From positions 3,720,001 to 3,784,000 of the forward strand of contig JACAXG010000050.1 of NCBI GenBank assembly GCA_018881555.1: 64,000 bases of DNA, read 5' to 3'. Shown here piece after piece: positions 24,091 through 36,160 of the stretch. Numbering within the stretch: position 1 is the first letter of the stretch; each line of letters begins with the position of its first letter. The notes beneath the pieces were generated by a model. It had not been told where the DNA came from, searched no databases, and worked only from the letters and a program-made list of their open reading frames with translations. This stretch comes from Amblyornis subalaris (Eukaryota; Chordata; Aves; Passeriformes; Ptilonorhynchidae). The translations under genes and the position numbers were made by a program.

Positions 24091-27000
24091 CGTTGCGACG
24101 ATAAGGCACCGACACTTCATTATTTCCGTCCAAGTGTTTCCTGGAATGTATCTTCTCTTGCTCCCAGAAGGGGAACCAAAACCAACGAAGTCCAAAGCTA
24201 TCAATTATGCTTAATTAGGAGAAAAGTATTGCAGGGGGAAGATTTTTTTGCCGGTCGTCACTGAATGCCGGGTCTACGGAAGCACCTATCGCAATATTCC
24301 CGGTTAGTAGCTGCCCTGGGACCTCCCCCTTCAAAGGGGGGGTGGGAAAGTGTCCGTCCCTTTGCTGGCCTTTACCCCTGGCGCTAGCTCCCAGTCTGGC
24401 TGCTACTCACCAGCGGAGAACATGGACATCCTGCATCTCACCAAAATTTGCCACCTTTGAGGTATGCGGAACATATTCCACACAGCAAAGGCTGAGGACA
24501 CGGGCCTGTGGCAGCCTCCAGCACACGAGGAGGCAGGCGGAGGCTGCCTGCTTCCCCACAGGCAGAACAGGAGCACGNTCCCTGCTCGAGTGTTGGACAC
24601 CCTGGCTGTCCCGGCCCCTCTGCAAGGGGTCTGGGCCTCGAATGTGCAGGTGCAGGTGGTGCACGACCACTTCGGCTCTTAGTGCTCAGAGACCCCCAGG
24701 ACACTAGGCATGCCTGTGAGGGAAAATACTTCTCACACACTATACAAGTGAATTGTTAACATTTTATATACACGAAGAATGGTCGTGAAACTCACACCTT
24801 TTTTCCTTCATTTTATTCACACGCTGGAGCTCATGAATGAAAGGACAGCTCTTCCAATGGAACTTGCTATGTATCATTTGCTCAAAATGCCATAGTTTTC
24901 TATTCAGTAGGGTTGTGCCTTTCAGCAAAGTATTGAGTAGAGAAACACCATCAGTTAGGTTTTCTCCTTCTCTAGTCACATCTAATACTATTTCTAAGAA
25001 ACACAGTAAAATGTTATTTTTTCCCGTTAAGACTTTGTGTCCTAATGATGCATGGACAGTGAAGTGTGACAGTGAAGCTGTCTTCTGCTGGCTCTTAATT
25101 GCTTTGGCTCAACCATTATGAAGACACTATATATATGCTAAAAATGTGGAAGGAGATAGGTGTGTTGTTGCCTTCTTACCTATTAGAGAAACAAAGAGCG
25201 TGGCTCCATGTGAAAATCCCGTTGCATTGGAAATTTGTTACCCAGAATCACCATGTACAGTATCTATTAAATTACACTGTTTTCCTGCCTTCATTATATC
25301 TGTGATAGTTTCCTAGAGTAGGAAACCCCATGTAGCTCTTCCTTTTTCAAATCAATTTCAAATAGCTACCATGGTTCAGAAATTTACAGAACACGTTTTT
25401 TTAAGAATAAAATACAACTTGGGCTGTGCATTCAAAACATCCTTAATATGGGTTAGATTAGAAAAGCAGCAGTTCAGCATAGCTACTCAGTTCAGCCTCC
25501 AGAAAAAAAAGGTGTCTGGACCTTAAGAGTTATCTCTTTACTTCAAGAAGCTTCTCCTAAGACACGTGCCAGAGACACTTGCTCAAGTGTGTCCATAGTC
25601 TGGGTCCTTCACTCTGAGGAAGCAATTGTCCCACTGTCATTTCTCTAAAATGAAACCCATGAGTAAAAAAAAAAAGTCCCTCAAGCTGGAATGGCGATTC
25701 ATACGCATATCCATTACATACTGAACATTATATTTTGTAATAGGGGATTTTTTTTCTGTTTTATATTTATGCAGTGCTGTCTTACATTTTTAGAAGGAGC
25801 AAAGAGTGCCTAGTTGCTAGTTCTCCTTTATCCTCCTCAGAAAGGGCTGAGATTTGTGGGTGGGTGGTGTGTGGGTTGTGAAGTTACAGTTCCAGGGGGA
25901 AAACCAAAGCAAGAGCAATCCTAAAAGCTAAACCGTCCCCTGTCAGATTTTAACTTCTTGACCCCTCAAACCCAGTTTAAGTGTTTGCCATATGAGGGAA
26001 GAGGGGAAAAAACCCCCCACCAATCCATAGAGTATGTTACACACGTCTCCACAGGAGTTGTGCTGATTTTCAGAAGGAAAAAGCAGCTTTCCTTAGATGT
26101 CCATTCTGCAGCTTCTGTTATTAGTATGCTAACATTATCAAGCAACTTTAATCATCTTCTTCCACTCATCCTGTGTGGCATGAGTCCTTGCAACTATAGT
26201 GTCATCAGTTTTTTTCAAAAGTCTGTTTAACTGTGATTAGGCAAGTTCATGGGCTGGCTAAATTTGAGTTCTTACACAACTGAATGGTAGGAAAAAACCC
26301 CATAGTATTAAGCAATGGACATGTTTGCAAGGAAGAGAGTGATAGAATAATTGTTTCAGTTACTGGAGGTCCTGTTTAAGTGTCTCTTAATTCACAATGC
26401 ATCTTAAAAATAGTTTTAAAGGGTCTTAAGCTGTTTTTTCAAGAATTCTCAGTTTTTTCCTTGCAGCAACAGCCCTAAGTCAGGAGAGAAGGCCTGCAAT
26501 TACCTTTTCTTCATGCTTTCCTTTACTTTTTCATTCCACTCTCTTTCCCTGTGCCTCAAATCGAACTAAAGATTTGAATATTCGTTTTGTATATCTCCAA
26601 GTGAAATCATCAAGATCTCTCAGAACTGCCAGAATAAATTTGATCTTTTTCTTGCACTAGAGAATCATCTTAGAATGCATGAAACTCATTTGTCTTCGGC
26701 TTTTGTANGGAAAAAAAAAGGTAAGTCTATCTCAAAATGCAACACATTTAATTTACTGTGGCAACTAATATTAGGACTTTTTTTTTGTAGGCATTGTTTA
26801 AACTCCTTTTACCAACTCAGAATTTAGTCCAGCAACTTTTAAACTAAGCTCTGACAATGCAAGAAACGATTCAGAGCTGCTGATTCAATGTAAAACACTC
26901 TGCACTTTCAGTTTTTCTTATTAAATCTTTTATTCCATTTGTAGATGCAAAAAAAGGAACTAGCACAACAAAACCATGTACATATTTTTTATCAAAAACT

Positions 27001-27629
27001 TTGGCAAGTACTAGGAATAGGCATATGAAAGGAAATATATTATTTTATTCTTCGTTGATCTATCCCCACGTGCTGACTCTCAGAGGTTTAGGGTATTTCT
27101 CTACAAATGCACAGTTCCATTGACTTAGCAGTACTTAGAGAGTAAATGCCTTTGTCTTCTGGAGTAGCACCAAAGCCTCTGGCTGTGGTGCCAGCTCATC
27201 ACCCTCCTTTCTCCCACTTCAAGTTTGAACACTGTTGTTGGAGAGGTCCTCAGACAAGCATAACACTGATATCACACTGAATATCAAAGTATCTTACAGT
27301 TTAGAAGATCGGTGTTCCTGACTCTTCCATGTTACCACAGACAGATGCTACAGCAAAAGAGACATTCAGTTTCTGAGAAGCGTTATCCATTTAGCTTCTA
27401 TTTGTGTAAAAAAGCCTGTCTGGCTAAAAAGTATTCCCCATTAAGAAATGAAAGCTTGGAAGTTGAATTTATTTTGTTGTTTTGTTATATTAGTACAAAC
27501 AGTAAGAAATGTTTGGGGGTTTTTTCACATATAAAATTAAGGTGCAAAAGGTCAGAAGGAAGAAGTTTCATTGCGTTTGGCACAGGAAGATGCACATCTA
27601 TGCACACCTGAGGAAAACTCAAATACAAA
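24091..27629. other. Non-coding stretch between CpG island and STX11
   Basis: No coding region is recognised. The first part (24.3-24.75 kb) is moderately GC-rich with overlapping meaningless ORFs on both strands; the remainder is AT-rich. This may include sequence downstream of the STX11 poly(A) site. Confidence 0.4.
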
Positions 27630-29068
27630 ATATTTGAAATGTTGAAACATATTTATTAAAATAGGTACAAATAGGATTATCAGTTAAAAAACCTCACTAA
27701 CTTCTGAAAAAATGTCCTGCATTATTTCAAAGAATAGCAATAGATCACAGTGTATCAGGAAGCCACGCAGAAATATAGTTGGAAAACCTCCAGAAGCAGG
27801 AGCTATGATCACTCACCAGACCTTATGAATACATTTCACTAACAGTGCTCAGTGTTTACCAGTGTTTTCCTTGTCATACTCCAAACCTATTCGTTTGCCT
27901 TTGTGTAAGGGTAGACTCCTGTTACACAAAAGGAGAGTTTACTTTTAAACTCGAAAAGAGCACTGAAATGACATGAATTTTTTTTCTTTCTTCTTCAGGT
28001 GTACTGAAGAAATAATTCTATTTGCTTTCCCAGGTGGAGATTTCCCAACAACTGAAGAAAAGTAAAAATTTTTGTACATCGTATTAAAAAAACCTAATCC
28101 TTCATCTTATTTAAAATAGATATTAAAAAATCCATATTTGGTCAANGCTTCTAAAAAAATAAAAGTGTATTGACAGGCCAATCATTCCACTAAAACTGCT
28201 TGTGTGTATGTGCCAGTACAGGACACTCTAAAATGGTTTCTCAACCCCACAACTGTTGTCTTCTTATGGGTGTTTCTGCAGAAGGCCACTGCATGTTTCT
28301 CTTTTGGCTGAAGTGTTAATTGGAAGAAAAATGTATTAGAACATGAAAGCATGGCAGGTTTGAAATTGAGAGTCCCGAGAGTGGCTCAAGTTAAAAGTAA
28401 GTGAGATGCCTCAGTGTTGCAGTGCTTTTAGCCATCTTGAAAGAGTTGCAGGTACTCAAAGTGGAAAAAAGCAGTCACCTGCACACAAATGGAGCAAAAT
28501 GTGCATATTATTATTTAAGGTGCAGCCACTTCTGTTAAGATTCAAGACAGCTGGAAATCAAGTTGAAAGAGAAACTAGTTCTGTGTCCTGCTCCTGGCTC
28601 AGTACTTTGTCAAATTTGCATCAAGCAGGCTCTAAACTAGTTGAAATTGAAATCTCCTGATTCAGTGGTGTACTGTGTCACCTAGGCAGTAATGCTTCTC
28701 TGCCTGCAGCTTGACTTGGACAAATAAGAATAAAGTTACTTTTTGAAATTATTAATCTTCCCTAGGCCAAGTTATTCATTCCTCTTTCTTGCCTATCTGA
28801 AACAAGTATCACTGCAGAGATCTTGCATCTCTAGTTCCAGTAACAGAGTGTCTTTCAATAAAAATTAGATTAAAAATAGTTTTATCAACGTTTCTAGGAG
28901 TTCTTAAATAGAATGGTCTTCAGCACATTTAGAAAGAAACGCAATGAACAAAACCAAGTGCAAAATAGCCCCCCTGTTTCTAGGGGTTGTCATTACAGAA
29001 AAGTCACTGGAAAGAACACCCGATTTTGAAGACATTTAAGTCAGTCCGTGGTAGCTCCAGTGGGATCG
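27630..29068 (-). other. STX11: Inferred STX11 3' untranslated region
   Basis: Non-coding sequence between the STX11 stop codon and the first good poly(A) signal. It has no ORF of note and no recognised repeat. The length is an inference from the poly(A) motif only. Confidence 0.4.
27652..27657 (-). terminator. STX11: Candidate STX11 poly(A) signal (AATAAA)
   Basis: This is the first canonical AATAAA that I found on the minus strand after the STX11 stop codon, giving a 3'UTR of about 1.4 kb. It is followed by T-rich and GTGTG-like sequence (GGTGTGCATAGATGTG on the minus strand), as expected for cleavage and polyadenylation. RNA evidence would be needed to exclude sites further downstream, such as an AATAAA near 26,930. 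Confidence 0.4.
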
Positions 29069-29935
29069 TCACCTTCTGCAACATGATAAGCAGCAGCAGA
29101 GGATTGTTCTGAGGGGATGTTTTCTTCTGTACTCCAAAGCTTGTTTCACTTGCTCTTTAGCATCTCCTACATAGTCCTCAACATTTTGCATATTTATCTC
29201 AATAACATCAAAGGTGTCTGCCTGTTCCTCCACTAGCAGGGCCACCTGCAGAAAGAGTTCATGAACTTCCTTAATGCGACCTTCTAACTTNACCAGCTCC
29301 TTATGCCGTGTCTCTATCTCATTCAGGGCTGAGCGAGCCCCCTTAACATCCGACAAGAGATTCTCAGAGAAGACATCCCATTTGCCTTGCTCAATCATCT
29401 CCTCAATCTGGTTGCCAGAAACATCTTTGCCCATGATCTCCAGCTGCCGCTGAATTCGAATCTTGCAGTTCTCCCGCTGGTTCATCTCTGTTGCATTGTA
29501 ATCAAACATAGCATTCTGAAATGTGTGCATGAGGTCAACATAGTGGTTCTTNGCCACCCTGGCAATGACAGACATAGCTCCATATTTTGTTATTGCATCT
29601 TCACAGAAATCTCTCATTACTTGCAGTTTCCTGTGGATGTTTTCTCCGCGGGTCTTAATGTCTCTGGCAATACAATTAGTATCTCGTTTGATGCTACTGA
29701 GACGGCGCATGGAAGTAAGGAAGCGGGTGTTTTGCTTCCTGAGACGGCTGACATCTGCTTTTAGGTGGTCGTTTTCTGTCCGGATGTTCTGTATGTCCTT
29801 GTGAAGAATTTCCAGGGCATAATCAGTCTCATAAAGGAGAATATCCTGGGGTGAATTTTCATCATCCTCACTATCAGAAAACTGTTGGTTGTGTAACCTG
29901 GCAAATTCACGCAGCTCACTTAGACGGTCTTTCAT
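29069..29935 (-). CDS. STX11: Syntaxin-11
   Basis: This is a complete 288-residue syntaxin. STX11 is a SNARE of late endosomes, plasma membrane and lytic granules; in mammals it drives granule fusion in cytotoxic lymphocytes and platelets with SNAP23, VAMP8 and Munc18-2, and its loss causes familial haemophagocytic lymphohistiocytosis type 4. Residues about 40-160 form the Habc helical region, including the conserved [16 protein letters not shown] segment. The SNARE motif spans about 203-265, with the ionic-layer glutamine at Gln238 (LVEEQAD). There is no transmembrane helix. Instead the protein ends in a cysteine cluster (CCC 280-282, CC 285-286), the acylation anchor typical of STX11. Length is close to the human protein (287, from memory). 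The coding region is one exon, as in mammals; a splice acceptor lies 5 bases before the ATG. Two codons contain N (128 and 215), but GCN and GTN still specify Ala and Val. Confidence 0.97.
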   Translation of the reverse strand: MKDRLSELREFARLHNQQFSDSEDDENSPQDILLYETDYALEILHKDIQNIRTENDHLKADVSRLRKQNTRFLTSMRRLSSIKRDTNCIARDIKTRGENIHRKLQVMRDFCEDAITKYGAMSVIARVXKNHYVDLMHTFQNAMFDYNATEMNQRENCKIRIQRQLEIMGKDVSGNQIEEMIEQGKWDVFSENLLSDVKGARSALNEIETRHKELXKLEGRIKEVHELFLQVALLVEEQADTFDVIEINMQNVEDYVGDAKEQVKQALEYRRKHPLRTILCCCLSCCRR

Positions 29936-29942
29936 CCTGCCT
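29936..29942 (-). other. STX11: STX11 exon 2 start and splice acceptor
   Basis: On the minus strand the sequence reads TTTTACAG then GCAGG then ATG. The AG at 29,942-29,941 is a good acceptor after a short pyrimidine stretch. It leaves only 5 untranslated bases in the coding exon, which fits the two-exon STX11 structure known in mammals. Confidence 0.75.
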
Positions 29943-31989
29943 GTAAAACAGAGGAACAGGAGGAATGAAGTTCAAAGTAACTAAAATATTGGTTTACAAG
30001 AGTTGAAAATTCATAAGTAATAACTACATCATGGTGATAACTCTATCATAGATAACAAACATAACTACATCAAAGATAATCCAAAATATCAGATTTTAAA
30101 TTTTTTCACAGTTCACTGTGATGGATATCAGATCCAAAACTCTGCTGCTAGAAAACTCCTCTAGAAAGTACAAAGCTTAGAAACTAAAAAACTGCAAGAA
30201 AGAAGAAAACAAATCCTGAAGACGAATGCAAAAGAGTAGTAAGATAAACTTTGGAGTTGGCTCCCCCCCAAAACGCCAGTCTACTTGGAGGAAAAAAACC
30301 AAACTCTTGATAGGAAGCCTTCAGGTATCAGCATCTATGGACGTTAATATCCGAACACCCACCACTGCTGTTCACCAGAGAAATCTCCTCTAGCTCCTGA
30401 TCCTTCATCACATCAACTGCCCAAAATGTCACAGGTCTTCTCTCATTCTAAGCTTGCTTTTCCTGGGAGAATACTAGGAAGCCTCTCAGAAACAGAAATG
30501 GCATTTACCAATACAGTTGGGAAAGAAAAGTTTCAAAAAATAGTGTGGAAAGTATCAAAATAGGGAAAAAAAAAAGGATGAGCAAGTTTAGTGTCTCTAG
30601 ATGCTATCATTGACCACAGTGTATCAGGCATCAATAAAACAACACAGCAATGGCAGCATTTTATAAGTAAAACCATCCATCCAACCCTTCTTTTTTTTGG
30701 TATGATGCAAACATCCTACTGAACAAATAAAGTAACACTGTTGTTACAGATCAGGATCCATTTTCTATGTGTTTGCCTCAGACATACTTAACTACAATTT
30801 TCATTTAAAAGCCACAGAATGAGTAATCTGTGCAGACCAGTTTCCTGGTAACAAGACATAAGTCTCCTTTAAGTATATTGCTTACTTTAAATCTAGACCT
30901 ACAGTCTTTGCAGAAGGTGAATTCTGAAAGCTTCAGCAAGAATCCTGCACCAACTGCTTCAGCAAGCAGGAAGAAGAAAATTTTTCATCACAAGTGCTGT
31001 ACATCCCATGACTTCATTTAAATCAGTAAGAAAGATAATCAATTTAAGAAGCAGCACCAAGCAGGACATTTCTAGATCTCTCTGTTCGGATTACTTATTT
31101 TTGGTTTTCCAGGAATTAAAGTATCTTCACAGCATTTACAAACCTGCTTTCCATCCCATCATACGATCATCCGTTATTTCCAGATTAAGAAAAGTCACAT
31201 GTGTATATACCCAGTATAATAGGCCTAAATCTAATATGAATTAAAGCTGAAAATTTAAAATCTGTTTCATGGGACTGTTAGATGTGTTAAGGATGTTAGG
31301 GAGGAGATGGGAAAGATTCCATCACTGCCATCAGACACAGCTTCTTGGGCTCATATAGTTCATTGGGGGTGTATACTGGTCTTAGGAGGTGTCCTAGGAT
31401 CACATTTATATTGAAGAAAAAAGATGCATTTCAACTTAAACCAATTCTTTTACAAGCAATGTAAATCAAAAAAGTCCATTAATATCCTGAGAGAAGAGCT
31501 TTCATTCAGGAATGCACACATGTAAGATAAATGTTTGAATTAAATCATGAACCACATAGATTCAACTCAATCATACAGAGGAAGTATTAGGAAATGAAAT
31601 TTTTCCCACCTCCTCTTTCAGCAATAATAGTATCAAGACTTTCACCTCATGGCACAACACCAAGATGAAAAATCTCCCTCTGAAAAGTAAAAACCAAAAT
31701 GTGTGGTGCAGCTTAAAAGCCAGGTTTTCAGATTTACTTGGCTGTAAAACTGTATGGCCAAGTTTGCCTAGAAGCACTGAGACAGTGAGAATATCTACCC
31801 TTTCTGTCTGGAAACAGTGGACCACTTTCTAGAGAGCACAGAACAAAGGCAGTGTTCAGCAGTTTATTCTCTTGCTGTGTAGCATCTACATTTGGAAAGA
31901 GCAATGTTTTTTATTACTTTAAAATGGCCATCCACAGCAGAAAGGTGTCATTTGTGTAAACTGTCGTACATGTGCAGGACTACATTGAA

Positions 31990-32480
31990 CATGTTCTGGA
32001 CCCCTCAGTACAAGAAAGACAAGCAGCTACCAGAGAGCGTCCAGCAGAGGGGCACAAAGATGATTTGGGGTCTGGAGCCTCTCTCTTACGAGGAGAGACT
32101 GTGGAGTTGGACCTGTTTAGTCTAGAGAAGAGAAGGCTAGAGGGGATCTCATCAATACACAAATATCTCAAAGGTGGGTGTCGAGAGGATGGTGCCAGGC
32201 TCTTTTCAGTGGTGCCCAGCAACAGAATGAGGAAAAATGGCCATAAACTAAAACACAGTAAGTTTCACCTCAACATGAGGAAGAACTTTACATCGAGGGT
32301 GGCAGAGCACTGGAAGAGGATGCCCAGCGAGGTCATGGAGTCTCCCACTCTAGAAACATTCAAAACATATCTGGGCACATTCCTCTGTCACCTGCTCTAG
32401 GTGTCCTTGCCTTGGCAGGGGCGTTGGACTAGATGATCTCCAAGGTCCCTTCCAACCCTAACTATTCTGTGATTCTGTGA
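31990..32480 (+). mobile_element. CR1 LINE 3' end with ORF2 remnant
   Basis: The copy ends in the classical CR1 3' terminus: GTTGGACTAGATGATCTCC, CCCTTCCAACCCTAACTATT and the octamer tail ATTCTGTGATTCTGTGA. Upstream, two overlapping frames carry the end of the CR1 ORF2 protein (motifs like LSYEERL, FSLEKRRLEG, KYLKGG and EHWKRMP). A frameshift near 32,110 separates them. ORF2 encodes the endonuclease and reverse transcriptase; only its C-terminal tail remains, so the copy is dead. It is antisense to STX11. Confidence 0.93.
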
Positions 32481-32566
32481 ACTTTGTGCTTACCATTCCT
32501 TAAACTTAAGAAAAATTAAATTTCAGCAGCCTTTCACAGAGAGCAGACTAACAACTTGCTCAACAA

Positions 32567-32603
32567 TTATTTTATTTTATTTTATTTTACTTTATTTTAT
32601 TTT
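32567..32603 (+). repeat. (TTTTA)n microsatellite
   Basis: About seven TTTTA units with one TTTAC interruption, lying shortly after the tail of a CR1 copy. Confidence 0.9.
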
Positions 32604-34649
32604 CTGTGCTTGACAATGAAAAAACAAACAGAAAATCACACTGAGTAAGAGCTCCTGGATAATAAACTCATCATTTTGTAAGAGTAGAGCTACCCTTCCT
32701 TCCCCAGGAAGAAATGGAGAAGCAAATACAGGTAATTCACAACGTGAAAATACTAATGCTGTAGTAAATTCATGTGTATACTAATTCTGCAGCATCTCTA
32801 AAAATATTGCTTTTTTTTTTTCTTTTAATATAAAAGGAAAGGCTAAAAAGTCAACCATTAAAAGAAGAGTAAGGAGTTGTCAAGAGAGGTCTCGGATTGC
32901 ACCACGATGTTGCCTGCACACAGGAAGATCATGCAATTAAACACTGGACTATGTACTATCACTTCTGCCAAGTCTCTGTCTACAGTCTGTATGTGCTGAA
33001 TAAAAGTTGTACAACATAAAATTTAATATTCATCAATCAGTTCATGCTATCTCATTTACTATGCTGCTACTGTTCATTTACTCTGGGATTTCCCCTGCAA
33101 AATCTTTGGAAAAAGTTCCATGAACTCCTACCAGTCTTTTGGTAGATCAGGCCAGATCTAACAGCCCCATAGTCAGACACAGATTTCAGCCCAGAGTCAT
33201 CAAGGACAACACTATCGCTCTTGATGCATTATGATGCCCACTTGAGACACCTCAAGCACAATTCTTTGTACCTGGAATGTTCAGAAGTCAGCTCCTTCTG
33301 ACTTTGGTCACTGCTGCAAGCCTCGAGCACTTTGCTGGGTAAGACCACGAAGGAACAAGCTGGACATCAGTGAATGAACACATGGATCAAGGCCACTTGT
33401 GAACGCTCGTCTCCAGTGACATGGACAGCATCGCACACGATCTCTGTGATCCAGCAGATCCAGTAAAGTCTAGCTGTAAGTGGAACAGAGGGATTAAGTT
33501 ACAGTTGCACTGACAATCTTCAACCTGGGTTTTCCCAGCTTCCCAGTACTTAGTTCTAGAAGCCTACATTATTTGTATCTACATACCAACACTTACATTC
33601 AAGGTGGTTCAACATTACTATCCTTTAACTCTGCATTGATGACCTGTACCTATCTGGGTTATGGCTCCACGGCTGAAGTGTTCACACTTCTGTCCTAACA
33701 AATGGATGCCATCTCTTTAAGACTGACTTCAGAGTTCTTCAAAATCAGGGACTTTTTGGCACCTTCTTTCATTCTCTCTTAGTCCTGTCTTTTACACTCT
33801 GTTTCTAAAGTGCATCACCTAGCCTTCTTCCCACTTCATCTTCACATTTTCAAGATGTTCGTCCTTATCTACACACAGTACGGGGACAGAATGGAAGGAC
33901 AGGAAGTGAATAACTTTACACCTGTATTTCAGCATTGTATTAAGCCACAAACACCACAAATTACAGAGGACACCTGTTCAGCTTTATGCTGAACGTGCTC
34001 AAGTACTCCATAGGCTAGCATTTGCAATATTTGGCTGAAGAGGTTTGTGAGATTCAAGAAAATGTTTAGATTTCACCTTTCCTGAGCACCTTTTGCTCAA
34101 GGAACACAGTAAATTTATTTGAGGTATTTGGAAACTGTTGCTTTGAGAAACTCACAATTTGGCAACATTTTAGGATTTTTTTTACACAAAGAAAAACAGT
34201 AGGCTGGAATGCAACTCCACCACAGAGGTCTTTTCCTATTTCAAAGTCTCATTTCAAATGAAGGGGAACTAGATCTTCCCAAGAGAGGACAAAAACTTCC
34301 AAGCATTCCTTGGATGGTGTCAGGGACAGAACTGACACTAAAGAGTTTAAACAAATAAGCAGGGAGAGCAAGGGGGAACAGCAATTTGAAACATTTCAGT
34401 TTAACAAATAAATTTTTAGAAAAGTTGACCTCCTTTATCATATGCTGTTGTTACTCAGCAAAGTTTGTGTCTACTTGTATGTTGATAGTATTGTTTGTAA
34501 TTAGAACAGCAATATATTAACACACAGTACATTAGTGGTTGTTAGGGATAGCCTCAGACCTCAATCTGTAAAATGAGCGTCAGTCTCTCCCTTCATACAG
34601 TGCCTGGTGCATACACATATGCCCTTCATACACATACTGGTGCAGCAGT

Positions 34650-35255
34650 AGAAGTTGGGCTCCCTGACTCGGAAGCAGCTCTGCAGGACTTGGTAGACAT
34701 GAACTGGAACATGAGCCAGCACTGCATCCAGGCTGGAGTAGTAAAAGTGAGGAAGGAAAGGCACCCCTTCTGTCTGACACTTCAGAGGCCATATCTGTTG
34801 TGTTGCCAGGGCTCATCATAGACACACTGAGGTAAGCCCAGGGAGGCTACAGAGATGGCCAGAAGTGCTGGAGCACCTGACATATGAAGAGAAGCTCAGA
34901 GAGTTGGGAATGTTCAGCCTGAAAAACAGGAAGCTCAAGGGAGATTTGTTGCCACCACTAACTGCTTAATGCAAGGCTAGACCCTTCACAGAAATGTACA
35001 GCAATAGCACAAGAGGCAACAGCCCTAAGGGAAAAGCCAGCCAGATAGGAGACAGGGGGAAAGGAAGAAAAAAACCCCAAACATTTGGAAGAAATGGAAA
35101 AGGTGCCCAGAAAAGTTTTTGAATCTGCATCCTTGAAGATACTCAAAACTCTACTTGATATGGCCCTCAGCCACCTAAACTACCTGTGTGTGTTTTGAGT
35201 GGGGCTGGATTAGACAGTGTCCAAAGGTCCAGTCTGAATTGTTCTGGTACTCAAC
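34650..35255 (+). mobile_element. Degenerate CR1 LINE fragment(s)
   Basis: CR1-like blocks appear in order: GACTTGGTAGACATGAACTGG..ACATGAGCCAGCA, then GAAGAGAAGCTCAGAGAGTTGGG, then AAGATACTCAAAACTCTACTTG and GGCTGGATTAGACAG. The blocks are separated by diverged or deleted sequence, so this may be one old copy with indels or two adjacent copies. It is antisense to STX11. Confidence 0.65.
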
Positions 35256-36087
35256 CTTAGATAAAAAGTTTGCTAATTTGAACATGAACATTAATTATAT
35301 TCAACTACTTGTGCAAGTTTATATAAGCTACATCTAACATATGAGAATATCAAGACAACAACTACTCTGGAGTAACAACCCCAAGTGTATAAATACCTTA
35401 ATTCTAAGAGTGTGGGGTTTAATAGATTAGCTGTCAGTTTTATTCTATTTTAAAATACTTTGTATATTCAAACTGGAACATGGGCTTCCATGTTTGTGTT
35501 TTTGGGCTAGGTAAATCTGTCCTTGTAAAAATGAAGTTCCTTCTGCAGTCCATCATGATGTGTACACCCAAACACATACACAGGAAATGCAGGCCAGGTG
35601 ATGATTGCAGAGGTTACAACTTTGAAGCCAGATACCCAGCAAGTACAGTCAGCTGAGGGCATGTTCGGTACTCATCTCTTCATGTTGCTGCGCTACTTCT
35701 TGGTATTAATCACCATAATGACTAGCTTTCGCATGATGCATGAGAAAGACACAAATTGTCCTGCTTCAATAAGATTACAGCCCCACACAACTGTGTATGA
35801 CATGGGATTTCAGACAGAATCATTTCTTCAGAAAGAAGAAAGAAAATCCACTCTGAAAATCAAAAACTATGCATATGCATAAAACCCCTTTCTGTAAGCC
35901 CCATGTACACACAAAAGGCAGTCCTGCAAAGCATATTTTCATTGCCGTGCTAATGTTCTGCAGCCTGCTATCTATGTAGAAATAAATTAAGGATGAGAAG
36001 TTATTTCTGTAGAAACAAATGGGTTGCACACCTATTTTTATTCCAGCTTTAGCATTTGTGTATCCACATTCGATCCCCATATGGGCC

Positions 36088-36160
36088 ATTCACTTAAGAG
36101 TTGAACTCAACGATCCTTGTGGGTCCCATCCAACTCAGAATATTCTGTGATCCTGTGATC
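36088..36160 (+). mobile_element. Short CR1 3' terminus
   Basis: Only the last 70 or so bases of a CR1 copy are present: a TTGAACTCAACGATCCTTGT block, GGGTCCCATCCAACTCAGAAT and the tail ATTCTGTGATCCTGTGATC. It is strongly 5'-truncated and antisense to STX11. Confidence 0.85.

Noticed and set aside
23196..24264. Pro/Arg/Ala-rich ORFs of up to 236 residues in the first CpG island
   Set aside because: Stop codons are rare in GC-rich DNA, so long ORFs arise in all frames. No domain, start context or exon structure supports them.
27741..30630. Shared 14-base string CACAGTGTATCAGG at about 27.75 and 30.61 kb
   Set aside because: The match does not extend beyond these bases, so it is probably chance in AT-rich DNA.
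31972..32400. 142-residue plus-strand ORF that might be read as a gene
   Set aside because: It is the frameshifted C-terminal end of CR1 ORF2, followed by a typical CR1 3' tail.
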